A stretch of 64,000 nucleotides of DNA from Neotamlana laminarinivorans (GTDB lineage: Bacteria; Bacteroidota; Bacteroidia; Flavobacteriales; Flavobacteriaceae): contig NZ_JAJAPW010000006.1 in NCBI RefSeq assembly GCF_020523925.1, positions 62,001 to 126,000 on the forward strand, in the 5' to 3' direction. This document shows positions 44,390 to 53,590 of the stretch, one piece after another. Position 1 is the stretch's first letter. Every line of letters starts with the position of its first letter. The notes under the pieces were generated by a model. The model ran no database searches. It was given only the letters and a program-made list of their open reading frames with translations, and was not told the origin of the DNA. Position numbers and translations under genes: made by a program.

Positions 44390-44945
44390 AAACAGTCATA
44401 ATTTCTTTTTCTTTTTTGTCGAAAAGTTCATCTACTTTTTTAACGAAAGTATCCGTCATTTGTTGTACATCAATTTCGGTGTTGCTTTTAACATCTTCAG
44501 AAACATCTTCTGTTTTCTTTATATCGTTGTTAGCATCTTTTCTAGCAGCACGTATACTTACTTTAGCGTCTTCAGCTTCAGCTTTGGCTTGTTTAGCTAA
44601 ATCACGACGACGTTCTTCTGTTAAAGGAGGTACGTTAATTATAATAGTTTCTCCATTGTTCATTGGGTTAAAACCTAGATTAGCGTACATAATTCCCTTT
44701 TCGATTTCTTGTAGCATGCCTTTTTCCCAAGGTTGTACAGTAATAGTTCTACCGTCAGGGGTGTTAACATTGGCTACTTGACTAAGCGGTGTTTGTGAAC
44801 CATAATATTCTACCATAACACTGCCTAACATAGCTGGTGTAGCTTTTCCTGCCCTAATGTTTACAAATTGTTTTTCTAGATGTTTAATCGCATTATCCAT
44901 GGATTCTTTTGTGCTATCTAGTATAAATTGTATGTCTTCGTTCAT
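44388..44945 (-). CDS. frr: Ribosome recycling factor
   Basis: Splits post-termination ribosomes together with EF-G. 185 residues, the normal length, with the family N-terminus (MDNAIKHLEKQFVNIRAGKATPAML), the domain II segment and the C-terminal helix (LTEERRRDLAKQAKAEAEDAKVSIRAARKD contains the conserved RR..L.K pattern). Part of the minus-strand translation cluster, 55 bp after pyrH. Confidence 0.97.
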   Translation of the reverse strand: MNEDIQFILDSTKESMDNAIKHLEKQFVNIRAGKATPAMLGSVMVEYYGSQTPLSQVANVNTPDGRTITVQPWEKGMLQEIEKGIMYANLGFNPMNNGETIIINVPPLTEERRRDLAKQAKAEAEDAKVSIRAARKDANNDIKKTEDVSEDVKSNTEIDVQQMTDTFVKKVDELFDKKEKEIMTV

Positions 44946-45000
44946 AGCTATTAAATTCTGTTATTTTAATAAAAATGTTTTGTCAAAAATTAAGCCAAAA

Positions 45001-45708
45001 TTATAAATTAACTTCAGTTCCTACTTTTTCACCAGATACAACCTTTAGTAAATTACCTTTTTTATTCATATCAAAAACAATAATTGGTAGTTTGTTTTCC
45101 TGGCTTAAGGTGAAAGCGGTAGTATCCATTACTTTTAAGCCTTTTCTTAAAACATCATCAAAGGTAATGTTGTTAAATTTAACGGCTTTTTTATCTTTTT
45201 CTGGATCGGCATTGTATATACCATCAACTCTTGTTCCTTTTAAAATTACGTCAGCTTCAATTTCTATTGCTCTTAAGACAGCTGCGGAATCTGTTGTGAA
45301 GTATGGGTTTCCTGTTCCTCCACCAAAAATTACAACACGGCCTTTCTCAAGGTGGCGCATAGCTTTTCTGCGAATAAAAGGTTCTGCTACTTCATTTATT
45401 TTAATAGCTGTTTGTAGTCTTGTAGGTATATCGGCATCTTCTAAAGCACTTTGTAACGCTAAGCCATTAATTACGGTTGCTAGCATGCCCATATGATCGC
45501 CTTGTACACGATCCATACCATTACTTGCCCCGGCAACACCTCTAAAAATATTACCACCACCAATTACTATGGCAACTTCAACACCTTTGTCGGTTATTGT
45601 TTTAATGTCGTTTGCATATTCGGCTAAGCGGTCTGGATCAATTCCGTATTGGCGGTTTCCCATTAAGGCTTCGCCAGATAGTTTTAAAAGGATTCTTTTG
45701 TATTTCAT
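45001..45708 (-). CDS. pyrH: UMP kinase
   Basis: Phosphorylates UMP to UDP. 235 residues of the amino-acid-kinase fold: [14 protein letters not shown] at the N-terminus, [11 protein letters not shown] nucleotide-binding loop, and [16 protein letters not shown]. Own promoter at 45731. The pyrH-frr pairing downstream of tsf is conserved in bacteria. Confidence 0.97.
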   Translation of the reverse strand: MKYKRILLKLSGEALMGNRQYGIDPDRLAEYANDIKTITDKGVEVAIVIGGGNIFRGVAGASNGMDRVQGDHMGMLATVINGLALQSALEDADIPTRLQTAIKINEVAEPFIRRKAMRHLEKGRVVIFGGGTGNPYFTTDSAAVLRAIEIEADVILKGTRVDGIYNADPEKDKKAVKFNNITFDDVLRKGLKVMDTTAFTLSQENKLPIIVFDMNKKGNLLKVVSGEKVGTEVNL

Positions 45709-45730
45709 TTGTAGCTTTCTGAAAGTTGAG

Positions 45731-45738
45731 CAAAACTA
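45731..45738 (-). promoter_or_regulatory. pyrH promoter, -7 element TAGTTTTG
   Basis: Perfect TAnnTTTG on the minus strand, with a TTTG about 22 bases upstream as -33. It follows the tsf terminator, making pyrH-frr a separate unit. Confidence 0.65.
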
Positions 45739-45761
45739 CATAAAATTTTTATTTTTTGTAC

Positions 45762-45796
45762 AAAAAAACCACTACCTAAAAAATAAGTAGTGGTTT
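45762..45796 (-). terminator. Terminator after tsf
   Basis: AAACCACTAC / GTAGTGGTTT arms followed by a T run on the minus strand. Confidence 0.85.
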
Positions 45797-45837
45797 ATAT
45801 ATGATTTTAATTTCTAGAATTCTAGAAACAAAAAGTA

Positions 45838-46809
45838 TTAACCTACTGAAGCACGTTTAAACCCTGCAATAGCTACTTCACCATAAGATGAAACATACTC
45901 TGCTACAGTTTTCTTTTCGTCTTTAATGAATTTTTGATCTAATAGACATTGTTCTTGGTCTAAAGTTGTGTTATCAGAAATAAAACGCTCCATTTTACCT
46001 GGTAAAATTCTATCCCAGATTTTTTCTGGTTTACCTTCGGCTTGTAATTCTGCTTTGGCATCTTCTTCAGCTTGAGCTAAAACTTCTGGAGTTAATTGAG
46101 CCATAGAGATGTATTTAGGAACATTTTTTAAAGTTTTTCCTAATCTAGCTAACTCTTCATTATCTTTTTCAATAACCGCAATTCTAGCTTCCGTTTCGCT
46201 AGCTACATATGCAGGATCGAAATCTTTGTAAGATAAAGAAGTTGCTCCCATTGAAGCGACTTGCATAGCTACGTCTTTTACTAAAACATCGGCGTTATCA
46301 ACTTTTGCAGTTAAGCCAACTAAAGCAGCAATTTTGTTAATGTGAACGTAAGAACCAACGTAAGCAGCTTCTAACTTTTCGAAAGAAGTGATGTCTAGCT
46401 TTTCACCAATTACACCAGTTTGCTCAACTAATTTGTCGGCAACAGTCATACCATCAAAATCTGCAGCTAAAAATTCTTCTTTAGTTGAAGTGTTTAAAGC
46501 GATATCTCCTAATTGATTAGCTAATGCTAAGAAATTTTCGTTTTTACCAACAAAGTCAGTTTCACAACCTAATACAATTGCTACACCTGCAGTTTGTTCG
46601 TTGTTTACTTTAGCAACAGCAGCACCTTCAGAAGATTCTCTGTCGGCTCTTTTTTCTGCTACTTTTTGTCCTTTTTTACGTAATACTTCTATAGCTTTAT
46701 CGAAATCGCCTTCGGCTTCAACCAAAGCTTTTTTGCAGTCCATCATACCAGCACCGGTAGCTTTTCTTAACTTGTTTACCTCTGCTGCAGAAACTTTTAC
46801 TGTACTCAT
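45838..46809 (-). CDS. tsf: Elongation factor Ts
   Basis: Nucleotide-exchange factor for EF-Tu. 323 residues: UBA-like N-terminus (VSAAEVNKLRKATGAGMMDCKKAL), the first EF-Ts signature (GCETDFVGKNENF) and two core subdomains. Longer than E. coli EF-Ts (283) mainly through the C-terminal half. Directly follows rpsB. Confidence 0.97.
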   Translation of the reverse strand: MSTVKVSAAEVNKLRKATGAGMMDCKKALVEAEGDFDKAIEVLRKKGQKVAEKRADRESSEGAAVAKVNNEQTAGVAIVLGCETDFVGKNENFLALANQLGDIALNTSTKEEFLAADFDGMTVADKLVEQTGVIGEKLDITSFEKLEAAYVGSYVHINKIAALVGLTAKVDNADVLVKDVAMQVASMGATSLSYKDFDPAYVASETEARIAVIEKDNEELARLGKTLKNVPKYISMAQLTPEVLAQAEEDAKAELQAEGKPEKIWDRILPGKMERFISDNTTLDQEQCLLDQKFIKDEKKTVAEYVSSYGEVAIAGFKRASVG

Positions 46810-46824
46810 AGTAATTTATAATTT

Positions 46825-46871
46825 AAAAAAGTCGTTCAATTTATTTCACAAAGAAAAGAACTAAACGACTT
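46825..46871 (-). terminator. rpsB-tsf intercistronic hairpin
   Basis: AAGTCGTT (46829-46836) and AACGACTT (46864-46871) pair, followed on the minus strand by a T run. Lying between two genes normally co-transcribed, it is probably a partial terminator. Confidence 0.65.
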
Positions 46872-46894
46872 ATTTATGTTTTGTTAATGTTATA

Positions 46895-47671
46895 TTATTC
46901 TTCTTCGTTAGCGGCTACCGCTTTTTTAGCTTCAGCTTTAGGTTTTGCAGCGTCAGCTTTTGCAGCTGCAGTTGCTTCTTTTTCAGCTTTACGTTCTGCT
47001 AAACCTCCTGCAATTGCAGATGAAACGTAAGTTAAAATTTTATCGATAGATTTAGAAGCATCATCGTTTGCAGGGATAACATAATCTACTTGACGTGGAT
47101 CTGAGTTTGTATCAACCATTGCAAAGATTGGAATGTTTAATTTTTGAGCTTCTTTAATCGCGATGTGCTCACGTTTAATATCTACAACAAAAAGCGCACC
47201 TGGTAAACGAGTCATGTCGCTAATAGAACCTAAGTTTTTCTCTAACTTAGCTCTTAAACGATCTACTTGTAAACGTTCTTTTTTAGAAAGTGTCATGAAA
47301 GTACCGTCTTTCTTCATTCTATCAATAGAAGCCATTTTTTTAACGGCTTTTCTAATAGTAACGAAGTTAGTTAACATACCACCTGGCCAACGCTCAGTAA
47401 TGTAAGGCATGTTAATTCCGCCAGCTTTTTCAGCAACAACATCTTTTGCTTGCTTTTTAGTTGCAACGAATAAAATTTTACGTCCAGAAGCTGCAATTTT
47501 AGCAAGAGCTGCTCCGGCTTCATCAATTTTAGCCGCTGTTTTGTAAAGGTTTATAATATGGATGCCGTTACGCTCCATATAAACGTAAGGTGCCATGTTA
47601 GGGTCCCACTTACGTGTAAGGTGTCCAAAATGTACACCTGCTTCAAGTAATTCTTTTACTTCTACTGCCAT
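46895..47671 (-). CDS. rpsB: 30S ribosomal protein S2
   Basis: 258 residues. Starts MAVEVKELLEAGVHFGHLTRKWDPNM, with the family segments FVATKKQAKDVV, ITERWPGGMLTNF and PIFAMVDTNSDP. A lysine/alanine-rich tail (about 225-258) extends past the usual end. Its 226-bp upstream region holds a structured leader and a large hairpin, see separate entries. Confidence 0.97.
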   Translation of the reverse strand: MAVEVKELLEAGVHFGHLTRKWDPNMAPYVYMERNGIHIINLYKTAAKIDEAGAALAKIAASGRKILFVATKKQAKDVVAEKAGGINMPYITERWPGGMLTNFVTIRKAVKKMASIDRMKKDGTFMTLSKKERLQVDRLRAKLEKNLGSISDMTRLPGALFVVDIKREHIAIKEAQKLNIPIFAMVDTNSDPRQVDYVIPANDDASKSIDKILTYVSSAIAGGLAERKAEKEATAAAKADAAKPKAEAKKAVAANEEE

Positions 47672-47697
47672 GTTTGTAATAGTTTACGTTCTGTTGA

Positions 47698-47738
47698 TTA
47701 GCAATGTTCCAATATTATTGGCTTCATTTAGATGCTAA
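47698..47738 (-). promoter_or_regulatory. Structured rpsB leader, candidate S2 autoregulatory element
   Basis: Outer stem TTAGCA / TGCTAA encloses an inner perfect hairpin CCAAT-AAT-ATTGG, 27 bp before the rpsB start codon. Ribosomal protein leaders of this type are common autoregulatory sites; assignment to S2 is inference. Confidence 0.45.
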
Positions 47739-47790
47739 ACTAAACCTGCTTTTTCAAGCTAGGTAACAACAATAACTGTTTTTAATTAAT

Positions 47791-47823
47791 CTTAAGTTTT
47801 GAAGATAAACTTCAAAACTTAAG
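47791..47823 (-). other. Perfect 14-bp hairpin between rpsI and rpsB
   Basis: CTTAAGTTTTGAAG and its exact complement around a 5-base loop. No T run follows on the minus strand, so it is not a classical terminator; it may end, process or protect the rplM-rpsI transcript. Confidence 0.7.
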
Positions 47824-47897
47824 AATTTATGTGTTTTAATGTTTTGAAAATGTTGGAGTAACTGGTAAACAGGTACTGTAACAAGTTCAGGGTAATA

Positions 47898-48284
47898 TTA
47901 ACGTTTAGAGAATTGGAATTTCTTACGTGCTTTCTTCTGACCGAATTTCTTACGTTCAACCATTCTTGGGTCTCTAGTTAATAATCCTTCTGGTTTAAGC
48001 GTTAATCTGTTTTCAGCATCTAATTCGCACATTGCGCGAGAAATTGCTAAACGAACAGCTTCTGCTTGTCCAGTAATACCACCTCCATATACATTTACTG
48101 TAATATCAAAGTTGCCATCATTGTTAGTCAAAACTAAAGGTTGCTTTACTTTGTACTGCAAAGGAGCCGTAGTAAAGTAATTAGTTAAGTCTTTTTTGTT
48201 AATCGTTATGTTTCCGCTACCAGCAGCAACATATACACGAGCAACAGCCGTCTTTCTACGGCCGATTTTGTGAATTACTTCCAT
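47898..48284 (-). CDS. rpsI: 30S ribosomal protein S9
   Basis: 128 residues with the S9 start (VIHKIGRRKTAVARVYV), central VYGGGITGQAEAVRLAISRAM and the C-terminal basic tail ending FQFSKR, whose last residues contact the P-site tRNA. Its ATG overlaps the rplM stop by one base. Confidence 0.98.
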   Translation of the reverse strand: MEVIHKIGRRKTAVARVYVAAGSGNITINKKDLTNYFTTAPLQYKVKQPLVLTNNDGNFDITVNVYGGGITGQAEAVRLAISRAMCELDAENRLTLKPEGLLTRDPRMVERKKFGQKKARKKFQFSKR

Positions 48285-48739
48285 TAAATAAATTCGTTTA
48301 AGTTAATTGTTTTTGGCTTTTGAGCTTCGTGTTTGTGCTCTGTACCAACAACAACTGTTAAATTACGGAATAAATTTGCGCCTAATTTGTTTTTAGGTAA
48401 CATTCCTTTTACTGATTTTTCAACAACACGAGTTGGGTTTTTACCATACAACTCTGTAGCTGTTAAACTTCTTTGACCTCCTGGATATCCAGTGTGACGA
48501 ATGTACGTTTTGTCGTTCCATTTGTTACCAGATAACGTGATTTTTTCTGCATTGATAATAATAACATTATCTCCGCAATCAACATGAGGTGTGAAGTTTG
48601 GCTTGTGCTTACCTCTTAGTAGCTTCGCTACTTTAGAAGCTAAACGACCAAGCGGCTGTCCTTCAGCGTCAACTAAAACCCACTCTTTATTTACAGTAGC
48701 TTTGTTGGCTGAAATCGTTTTGTAGCTTAATGTATCCAC
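48284..48739 (-). CDS. rplM: 50S ribosomal protein L13
   Basis: 151 residues. Recognised by [39 protein letters not shown] and the [11 protein letters not shown] segment. First gene of the rplM-rpsI operon, overlapping rpsI as TAATG. Confidence 0.98.
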   Translation of the reverse strand: MDTLSYKTISANKATVNKEWVLVDAEGQPLGRLASKVAKLLRGKHKPNFTPHVDCGDNVIIINAEKITLSGNKWNDKTYIRHTGYPGGQRSLTATELYGKNPTRVVEKSVKGMLPKNKLGANLFRNLTVVVGTEHKHEAQKPKTINLNEFI

Positions 48740-48787
48740 ACTAATTGATTTTTAATTATTAAACATTCCTCTCTCAAAAAGAGTTTG

Positions 48788-48818
48788 CAAATTTACGATT
48801 AATTATTTGATTACCAAA
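48788..48818 (-). promoter_or_regulatory. rplM-rpsI promoter, complete -33/-7
   Basis: TTTG (48815-48818), exactly 19 bases, then TAAATTTG (48788-48795) on the minus strand: the full Bacteroidota consensus, the best promoter in this window. Leader about 45 nt. Confidence 0.8.
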
Positions 48819-48950
48819 TAGTATGTAAAGTTATTTTTAAGGTCTGTATTTCTCTTTAATTGATTGATTTTCTTTAAGTTTTAATAAGATTGAATTGCAA
48901 CAATCTTTAATTATAACAGTAATAAACTGCTGAAGCATTTAATTTTTGAT

Positions 48951-48958
48951 TAATTTTG
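48951..48958 (+). promoter_or_regulatory. Promoter of the YgiQ gene, -7 element TAATTTTG
   Basis: Perfect TAnnTTTG ending 7 bases before the ATG at 48966, predicting a leader of only a few nucleotides. Confidence 0.6.
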
Positions 48959-48965
48959 CAGCGTT

Positions 48966-50918
48966 ATGCATGAAGAATTAAGACTTTCTAGTTGGTTACC
49001 TACCACAAATAAAGAGGTAAAAATACGCGGATGGGAAGAACTCGACGTTATCCTATTTAGTGGTGATGCTTATGTAGACCATCCAACCTTTGGGCCTGCA
49101 GTAATTGGGCGTTTATTAGAAAGTTTTGGGCTAAAAGTAGCCATTGTACCACAGCCTAATGTTAATGATAATCTTCAGGATTTTGTAAAATTAGGAAAGC
49201 CTCGTTTGTTTTTTGGTGTAACTGGCGGTTGTATGGACCCTATGATTAGTAATTATAATGCCAATAAAAAGCGGCGTGATAAGGATGCCTACACGCCAAA
49301 TGGCGAAATAGGGTTCAGACCAGATTACGCATCAACCGTTTATAGTAAAATTTTAAAAGAAAAATGGCCAGATACTCCAGTTTTAATTGGAGGAATTGAA
49401 GGCTCTTTGCGAAGAGTTACACATTACGATTATTGGAGTGATCAACTTATGCCAACTATTTTACAAACTTCAAAAGCAGATATGTTGGTGTATGGTATGG
49501 GTGAGCAACCATTACGCGAGATTGTGCGATTATTAGAGCGTGGTGTTCCGTTTAGTAATATAAATACCGTAAACCAAACCGCGATACTTATTAATGATTA
49601 TAACGATATTCCTAAAAATAAAAATTGGGAAGATGTTGAAATCGCTTCACACGAAACTTGTTTAAAAGATAAAAAGGCTTACGCATCTAACTTTAAGGTT
49701 ATCGAGCAAGAGTCGAATAAATTAGCTGCAAGACGTATTTTTCAAAAGGTAGGAGATAAGATACTGATGATAAATCCGCCGTATCCTACAATGACGGAAG
49801 CCGAAATTGATGCGTCTTTCGATTTGCCATACACGCGTTTACCACACCCAAAATACAATAAGCGTGGGCCAATTCCTGCTTACGAGATGATAAAAACATC
49901 TATAAATATACATCGTGGTTGTTTTGGTGGATGTAGTTTTTGTACTATTTCGGCACATCAAGGAAAATTTATAGCGAGTCGAAGTAAAGAATCTATTTTA
50001 AAGGAAGTTGATAAAGTGGCTAACATGCCCGATTTTAAAGGGTATTTATCAGACATTGGTGGGCCAAGTGCAAACATGTACCAAATGAAAGGTAAAGTGC
50101 AATCTATCTGCGATAAATGTGTTGCCCCTAGTTGTATTTCACCAGTAATTTGTAGCAACTTAGATACATCGCATAAACCGTTAACCGAATTATATCAAGC
50201 GGTTGATAGTCATCCAAAGGTAAAAAAATCGTTTATAGGCTCTGGTATTCGTCACGATATGTTAGTGCCTGAATTTAATAAAAACGCAGACCCAAAAGAG
50301 TTAGATGATTATACCGAAGAAGTAATGACAAAGCATGTTTCTGGTAGACTAAAAGTAGCGCCAGAACATACGAGCGATCCGGTTTTAAAATTAATGCGAA
50401 AACCATCGTTTAGTTACTTCCATAAGTTTAAAGAACGTTTCGATAAGATTAATATGAAGAAAGGTTTAAAGCTTCAGTTAATTCCATATTTTATTTCCAA
50501 CCATCCTGCTTGCGAAGCTGAAGATATGGCAAATCTTGCTGCCGAAACTAAAGATATGGGTTTTCAGCTTGAGCAAGTACAAGGGTTTACACCAACACCG
50601 ATGACGGTAGCTACGGTAATTTATTACAGTGGTTATCATCCGTACACGCTTAAAAAAGTAAATACCCCAAAAACTAGAAAAGAAAAAGATGAGCAACATC
50701 GTTTTTTCTTTTGGTATAAAGATGAAAACAAGGCGTGGATAAAAAACACGCTTAATAAACTAGGACGCCAAGATTTGCTTGATGTTTTACTACCTAAAAA
50801 GGAAGAAAAATGGCGTAAAAATAAGCCAGGTAAAACTAAAAATACTTTTAATGATGCTGTGCCATTTAATCAGCGAAAAAATAAGGTGAAGTATAAAAGC
50901 AAGAAAAAAAGGCGCTAA
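48966..50918 (+). CDS. YgiQ-family radical SAM protein
   Basis: A 650-residue iron-sulfur enzyme of the YgiQ (UPF0313) family. N-terminal domain with SGDAYVDHPTFG and cobalamin-binding-like region, the radical SAM motif GCFGGCSFCTISAHQG (Cys-x3-Cys-x2-Cys) at about residues 317-332, and a C-terminal DUF3362-type region ending in a very basic tail. Substrate of this family is not established. Monocistronic, divergent from rplM. Confidence 0.93.
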   Translation: MHEELRLSSWLPTTNKEVKIRGWEELDVILFSGDAYVDHPTFGPAVIGRLLESFGLKVAIVPQPNVNDNLQDFVKLGKPRLFFGVTGGCMDPMISNYNANKKRRDKDAYTPNGEIGFRPDYASTVYSKILKEKWPDTPVLIGGIEGSLRRVTHYDYWSDQLMPTILQTSKADMLVYGMGEQPLREIVRLLERGVPFSNINTVNQTAILINDYNDIPKNKNWEDVEIASHETCLKDKKAYASNFKVIEQESNKLAARRIFQKVGDKILMINPPYPTMTEAEIDASFDLPYTRLPHPKYNKRGPIPAYEMIKTSINIHRGCFGGCSFCTISAHQGKFIASRSKESILKEVDKVANMPDFKGYLSDIGGPSANMYQMKGKVQSICDKCVAPSCISPVICSNLDTSHKPLTELYQAVDSHPKVKKSFIGSGIRHDMLVPEFNKNADPKELDDYTEEVMTKHVSGRLKVAPEHTSDPVLKLMRKPSFSYFHKFKERFDKINMKKGLKLQLIPYFISNHPACEAEDMANLAAETKDMGFQLEQVQGFTPTPMTVATVIYYSGYHPYTLKKVNTPKTRKEKDEQHRFFFWYKDENKAWIKNTLNKLGRQDLLDVLLPKKEEKWRKNKPGKTKNTFNDAVPFNQRKNKVKYKSKKKRR

Positions 50919-50979
50919 CTGTTTTTTTAACTTTAATATTCTTTAACAAATCTTGTTAAGTCTAGGTTAATCCGTTCGT

Positions 50980-50987
50980 TATATTTG
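50980..50987 (+). promoter_or_regulatory. Promoter of the PfpI/DJ-1 gene, -7 element TATATTTG
   Basis: Perfect TAnnTTTG, 58 bases before the ATG at 51046. Confidence 0.6.
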
Positions 50988-51045
50988 GTTTCGGTGAATA
51001 TATCCATTAGTTTGAATGGAGAAATATTAACCCAAAAAATCACAA

Positions 51046-51612
51046 ATGAAAATGGAAAATTTAGAGAAAAAAACCGTTGCAATTTTAGCAACCAACGGAT
51101 TTGAAGAAAGTGAATTAAGCGAACCTAAAAAAGCCCTTGAAGAAGCCGGTGCCGAAGTGCATATCGTGTCTTTAGAATCTGGCGAAATTAAAGGTTGGAA
51201 AAATGGTAATTGGAGTAATTCTTATAAAGTAGATAAAACTTTAGATGAAGTTTCGCAGAGCAACTACAATGCGTTAATGTTACCAGGCGGACTTATTAAT
51301 CCTGATTTATTAAGACGAAACGATAAAGCCATTGGTTTTGTAAAATCGTTTTTTGAAAATAAAAAACCAGTTGCAGCAATTTGTCATGCACCATGGTTGT
51401 TGGCTGAAGCCGATGTTTTAAAAGGTCGTAAAGTAACCTCGTTTAGTTCTATTAAAACAGATATCGAAAACGCAGGTGCCCAATGGGTAAATCAAGAAGT
51501 AGTTGTAGACGAAGGTTTAGTAACAAGTCGTTCTCCAGAGGATTTACCAGCATTTAATAAAAAATTAGTAGAAGAGGTTTACGAAGGTAAGCACGACATG
51601 CAAACTGCATAA
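51046..51612 (+). CDS. PfpI/DJ-1-family protein (YhbO-like)
   Basis: A 188-residue cytosolic member of the DJ-1/PfpI superfamily. The nucleophile is the cysteine in VAAICHAPWLL, with His following as in PfpI-type enzymes, and the glutamate in NGFEESEL. Members are described as stress-related glyoxalase/deglycase or peptidase-like; the exact activity is debated. Monocistronic with a clear promoter and terminator. Confidence 0.9.
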   Translation: MKMENLEKKTVAILATNGFEESELSEPKKALEEAGAEVHIVSLESGEIKGWKNGNWSNSYKVDKTLDEVSQSNYNALMLPGGLINPDLLRRNDKAIGFVKSFFENKKPVAAICHAPWLLAEADVLKGRKVTSFSSIKTDIENAGAQWVNQEVVVDEGLVTSRSPEDLPAFNKKLVEEVYEGKHDMQTA

Positions 51613-51632
51613 TACTAATTAAACACTCAAAT

Positions 51633-51663
51633 AAAAAAGCAGGAACTTAGTTCCTGCTTTTTT
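51633..51663. terminator. Bidirectional terminator
   Basis: AAAAAAGCAGGAA / TTCCTGCTTTTTT perfect 13-bp arms, loop CTTAG, between convergent genes. Confidence 0.9.
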
Positions 51664-52616
51664 TATATTTTATGTTTTGCTTTTTTGGCGGCAATAACGC
51701 TTATGGTTAAAATTTGAAAAGCGTGAAATAACATTACAGGAAGCAAAATAATGCCTAAAAACGATGCGTTTTGAAACAGAATTTTAGAGAACACGGTACC
51801 GTGAACTAAAGATTTTTTTGTTCCGCAAAACTGGGCGGTAATTTTATCTTCTTCATTAAATTGAAGTTGCTTGCTAATAAAACCAATTAAGAAGTAAATT
51901 GTAAAAAATAGTAGAACAGCTACTATAAATACACCGGCCAACATTGGTAAGCCTAAACCATTAAAAATACCATCGGAAAAGGATTTTGAAAAACTTTTAT
52001 AGATAATAATTAGTATAACGCTTTTGTCAAACAGTGTTAAGTAGTTTTTGTGTTTTATGGCAAAGCTTCCTAAAAACCTGTGTAGTAATAAGCCTAAAAT
52101 TACCGGAGCTAAAATTTCTAAAAATAAGTTTTTATAAACAGCAACTAAACTGTAATCAGCAGTATTAGAGTTTAAAAATAATCCCATCCAAATGGGTGTA
52201 ACTAAAACCCCAATTAAACCGGAAATACTAGCGTTAAAAATAGCAGCGGTTATGTTACCTTTGGCTATAGAAACCATAACTACAGACGAAGAAACGGTTG
52301 ATGGTAAAGCAGCTAAAAATAAAAAGCCTAACCACAATGTTTTGTTGGTTTCATTAACCCAAGGGTAAAAACACAAAACAATTAAAGGGAAAATTAAAAA
52401 TGTTGTAGCCTGAACTAAAACATGCAATTTCCAGTTTTTTAAACCTGCCTTTATTTTTTCTGGACTCAATTTAAGTCCGTAAAAAAAGAAAATTAACGAA
52501 ACACCTATGCTTCCAATAGTGTTTAATGGCAAATCTCCTGCTGCATTGGGAAATAAATAAGCAAATAAAACCACAATTATTATGGCAACAACAAATTTAT
52601 CAATCTTAAAATTCAT
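51663..52616 (-). CDS. SBF-like (bile acid:sodium symporter family) transporter
   Basis: A 317-residue membrane protein with about ten hydrophobic segments, of the bacterial YfeH/SBF-like family (PF13593-type). Recognisable: the LSPEKIKAGLKNWKLH loop, AALPSTVSSSVVMVSIAKGN (substrate-binding crossover) and FCGTKKSLVHGT (second crossover). Substrate not known; in plants and animals relatives carry organic anions with sodium. Single gene. Confidence 0.88.
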   Translation of the reverse strand: MNFKIDKFVVAIIIVVLFAYLFPNAAGDLPLNTIGSIGVSLIFFFYGLKLSPEKIKAGLKNWKLHVLVQATTFLIFPLIVLCFYPWVNETNKTLWLGFLFLAALPSTVSSSVVMVSIAKGNITAAIFNASISGLIGVLVTPIWMGLFLNSNTADYSLVAVYKNLFLEILAPVILGLLLHRFLGSFAIKHKNYLTLFDKSVILIIIYKSFSKSFSDGIFNGLGLPMLAGVFIVAVLLFFTIYFLIGFISKQLQFNEEDKITAQFCGTKKSLVHGTVFSKILFQNASFLGIILLPVMLFHAFQILTISVIAAKKAKHKI

Positions 52617-52699
52617 AAAAATTAAGCTTCAGTTATATTCTTAATTAAAGTAAGTACAAAGCAATAATTATTTTAATTAAATCAGCTTTAATTTAATAT

Positions 52700-53554
52700 T
52701 TATTTAAGTTTTAAAATTTCATCTTCAAGTAAAATCAATATTTTTTTATCCTTCTCGGAAAGCGTTTTCGATACATCACTAGGGTTAAAATGAAGCTTAA
52801 ACGAATAAATAGCATTTTCAAGATTACTAATATTGTAGCCAATAAATTTTAATGCTTTTTTTGGGTTAAAGGTACTGTCGATAACTACTGAGTCTAGTTT
52901 GGTTTCGTCGTACCAAATGCCATAACCACTTTCGGCAAGGGTTTTCCAAGGGAATAAAGCGCTTGGGTCTACTTTACGCCCTGGAGCAATATCGGCATGA
53001 CCAATTATGTTTTGTTTTGGTATTTTATACTTTTCGGTTAGGTTTTTTAGTAGCCTAGTTAAATTGTTTATTTGTGCGTACGAAAACGGTTCTTCGCCAT
53101 CATTATCTAGTTCAATACCAATAGAAACGCTGTTTAAATCGGTTACATTTCCCCAGGTAGAATTTCCAGCGTGCCAACCACGAAGTAAATCGTTAAGCAT
53201 TTGGGTAATGGTGCCATCATCACAAATTACATAGTGCGAGCTAACTTGTGTGCGTTGTAAAGCAAAGGTTCGGTAGGTTTGTTCGCAGCTTTCTTGGTCG
53301 GTGTGATGAATTATAATAAAATTAGGCTTGCGTAAACTAAAGTTTTGCGATTCTATAACATTAAACGCTTGATTGTTTATAGAATCTGGCTGAATATTTC
53401 TTAAGCTTTTACCTAAAGTTTTGGCTTGCTTTTTATATGCTTTTTTAGATTCTTGATAAATGTTTTTGGAGCAGCTACTTAGAAATATAAAAAATATCAA
53501 AAAGAATATTTTATTGAGAAACAAATATTTATGAATGGAATTTTTATCGTGCAT
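52700..53554 (-). CDS. N-acetylmuramoyl-L-alanine amidase lipoprotein
   Basis: A 284-residue cell-wall hydrolase, amidase_2/AmpD type, cleaving the lactyl-amide bond of peptidoglycan. Lipoprotein signal ends FIFLSSC (Cys28). Zinc ligands are expected in FIIHHTD, in NIIGHADIAPGRKVDPSALF, and the substrate groove includes RGWHAGNSTWG and SIGIELDNDG. A C-terminal helical region of about 70 residues has no known domain. It lies 36 bp downstream of the Nudix gene and may be in its transcript. Confidence 0.9.
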   Translation of the reverse strand: MHDKNSIHKYLFLNKIFFLIFFIFLSSCSKNIYQESKKAYKKQAKTLGKSLRNIQPDSINNQAFNVIESQNFSLRKPNFIIIHHTDQESCEQTYRTFALQRTQVSSHYVICDDGTITQMLNDLLRGWHAGNSTWGNVTDLNSVSIGIELDNDGEEPFSYAQINNLTRLLKNLTEKYKIPKQNIIGHADIAPGRKVDPSALFPWKTLAESGYGIWYDETKLDSVVIDSTFNPKKALKFIGYNISNLENAIYSFKLHFNPSDVSKTLSEKDKKILILLEDEILKLK

Positions 53555-53590
53555 TAATAAGCTTGTTTTTTATGGCTTTGAAGTTAGCAA

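Noticed and set aside
44416-45496. Plus-strand frames of 121 and 173 codons opposite frr and pyrH
   Set aside because: Both are antisense to highly conserved housekeeping genes and have no start context or family similarity.
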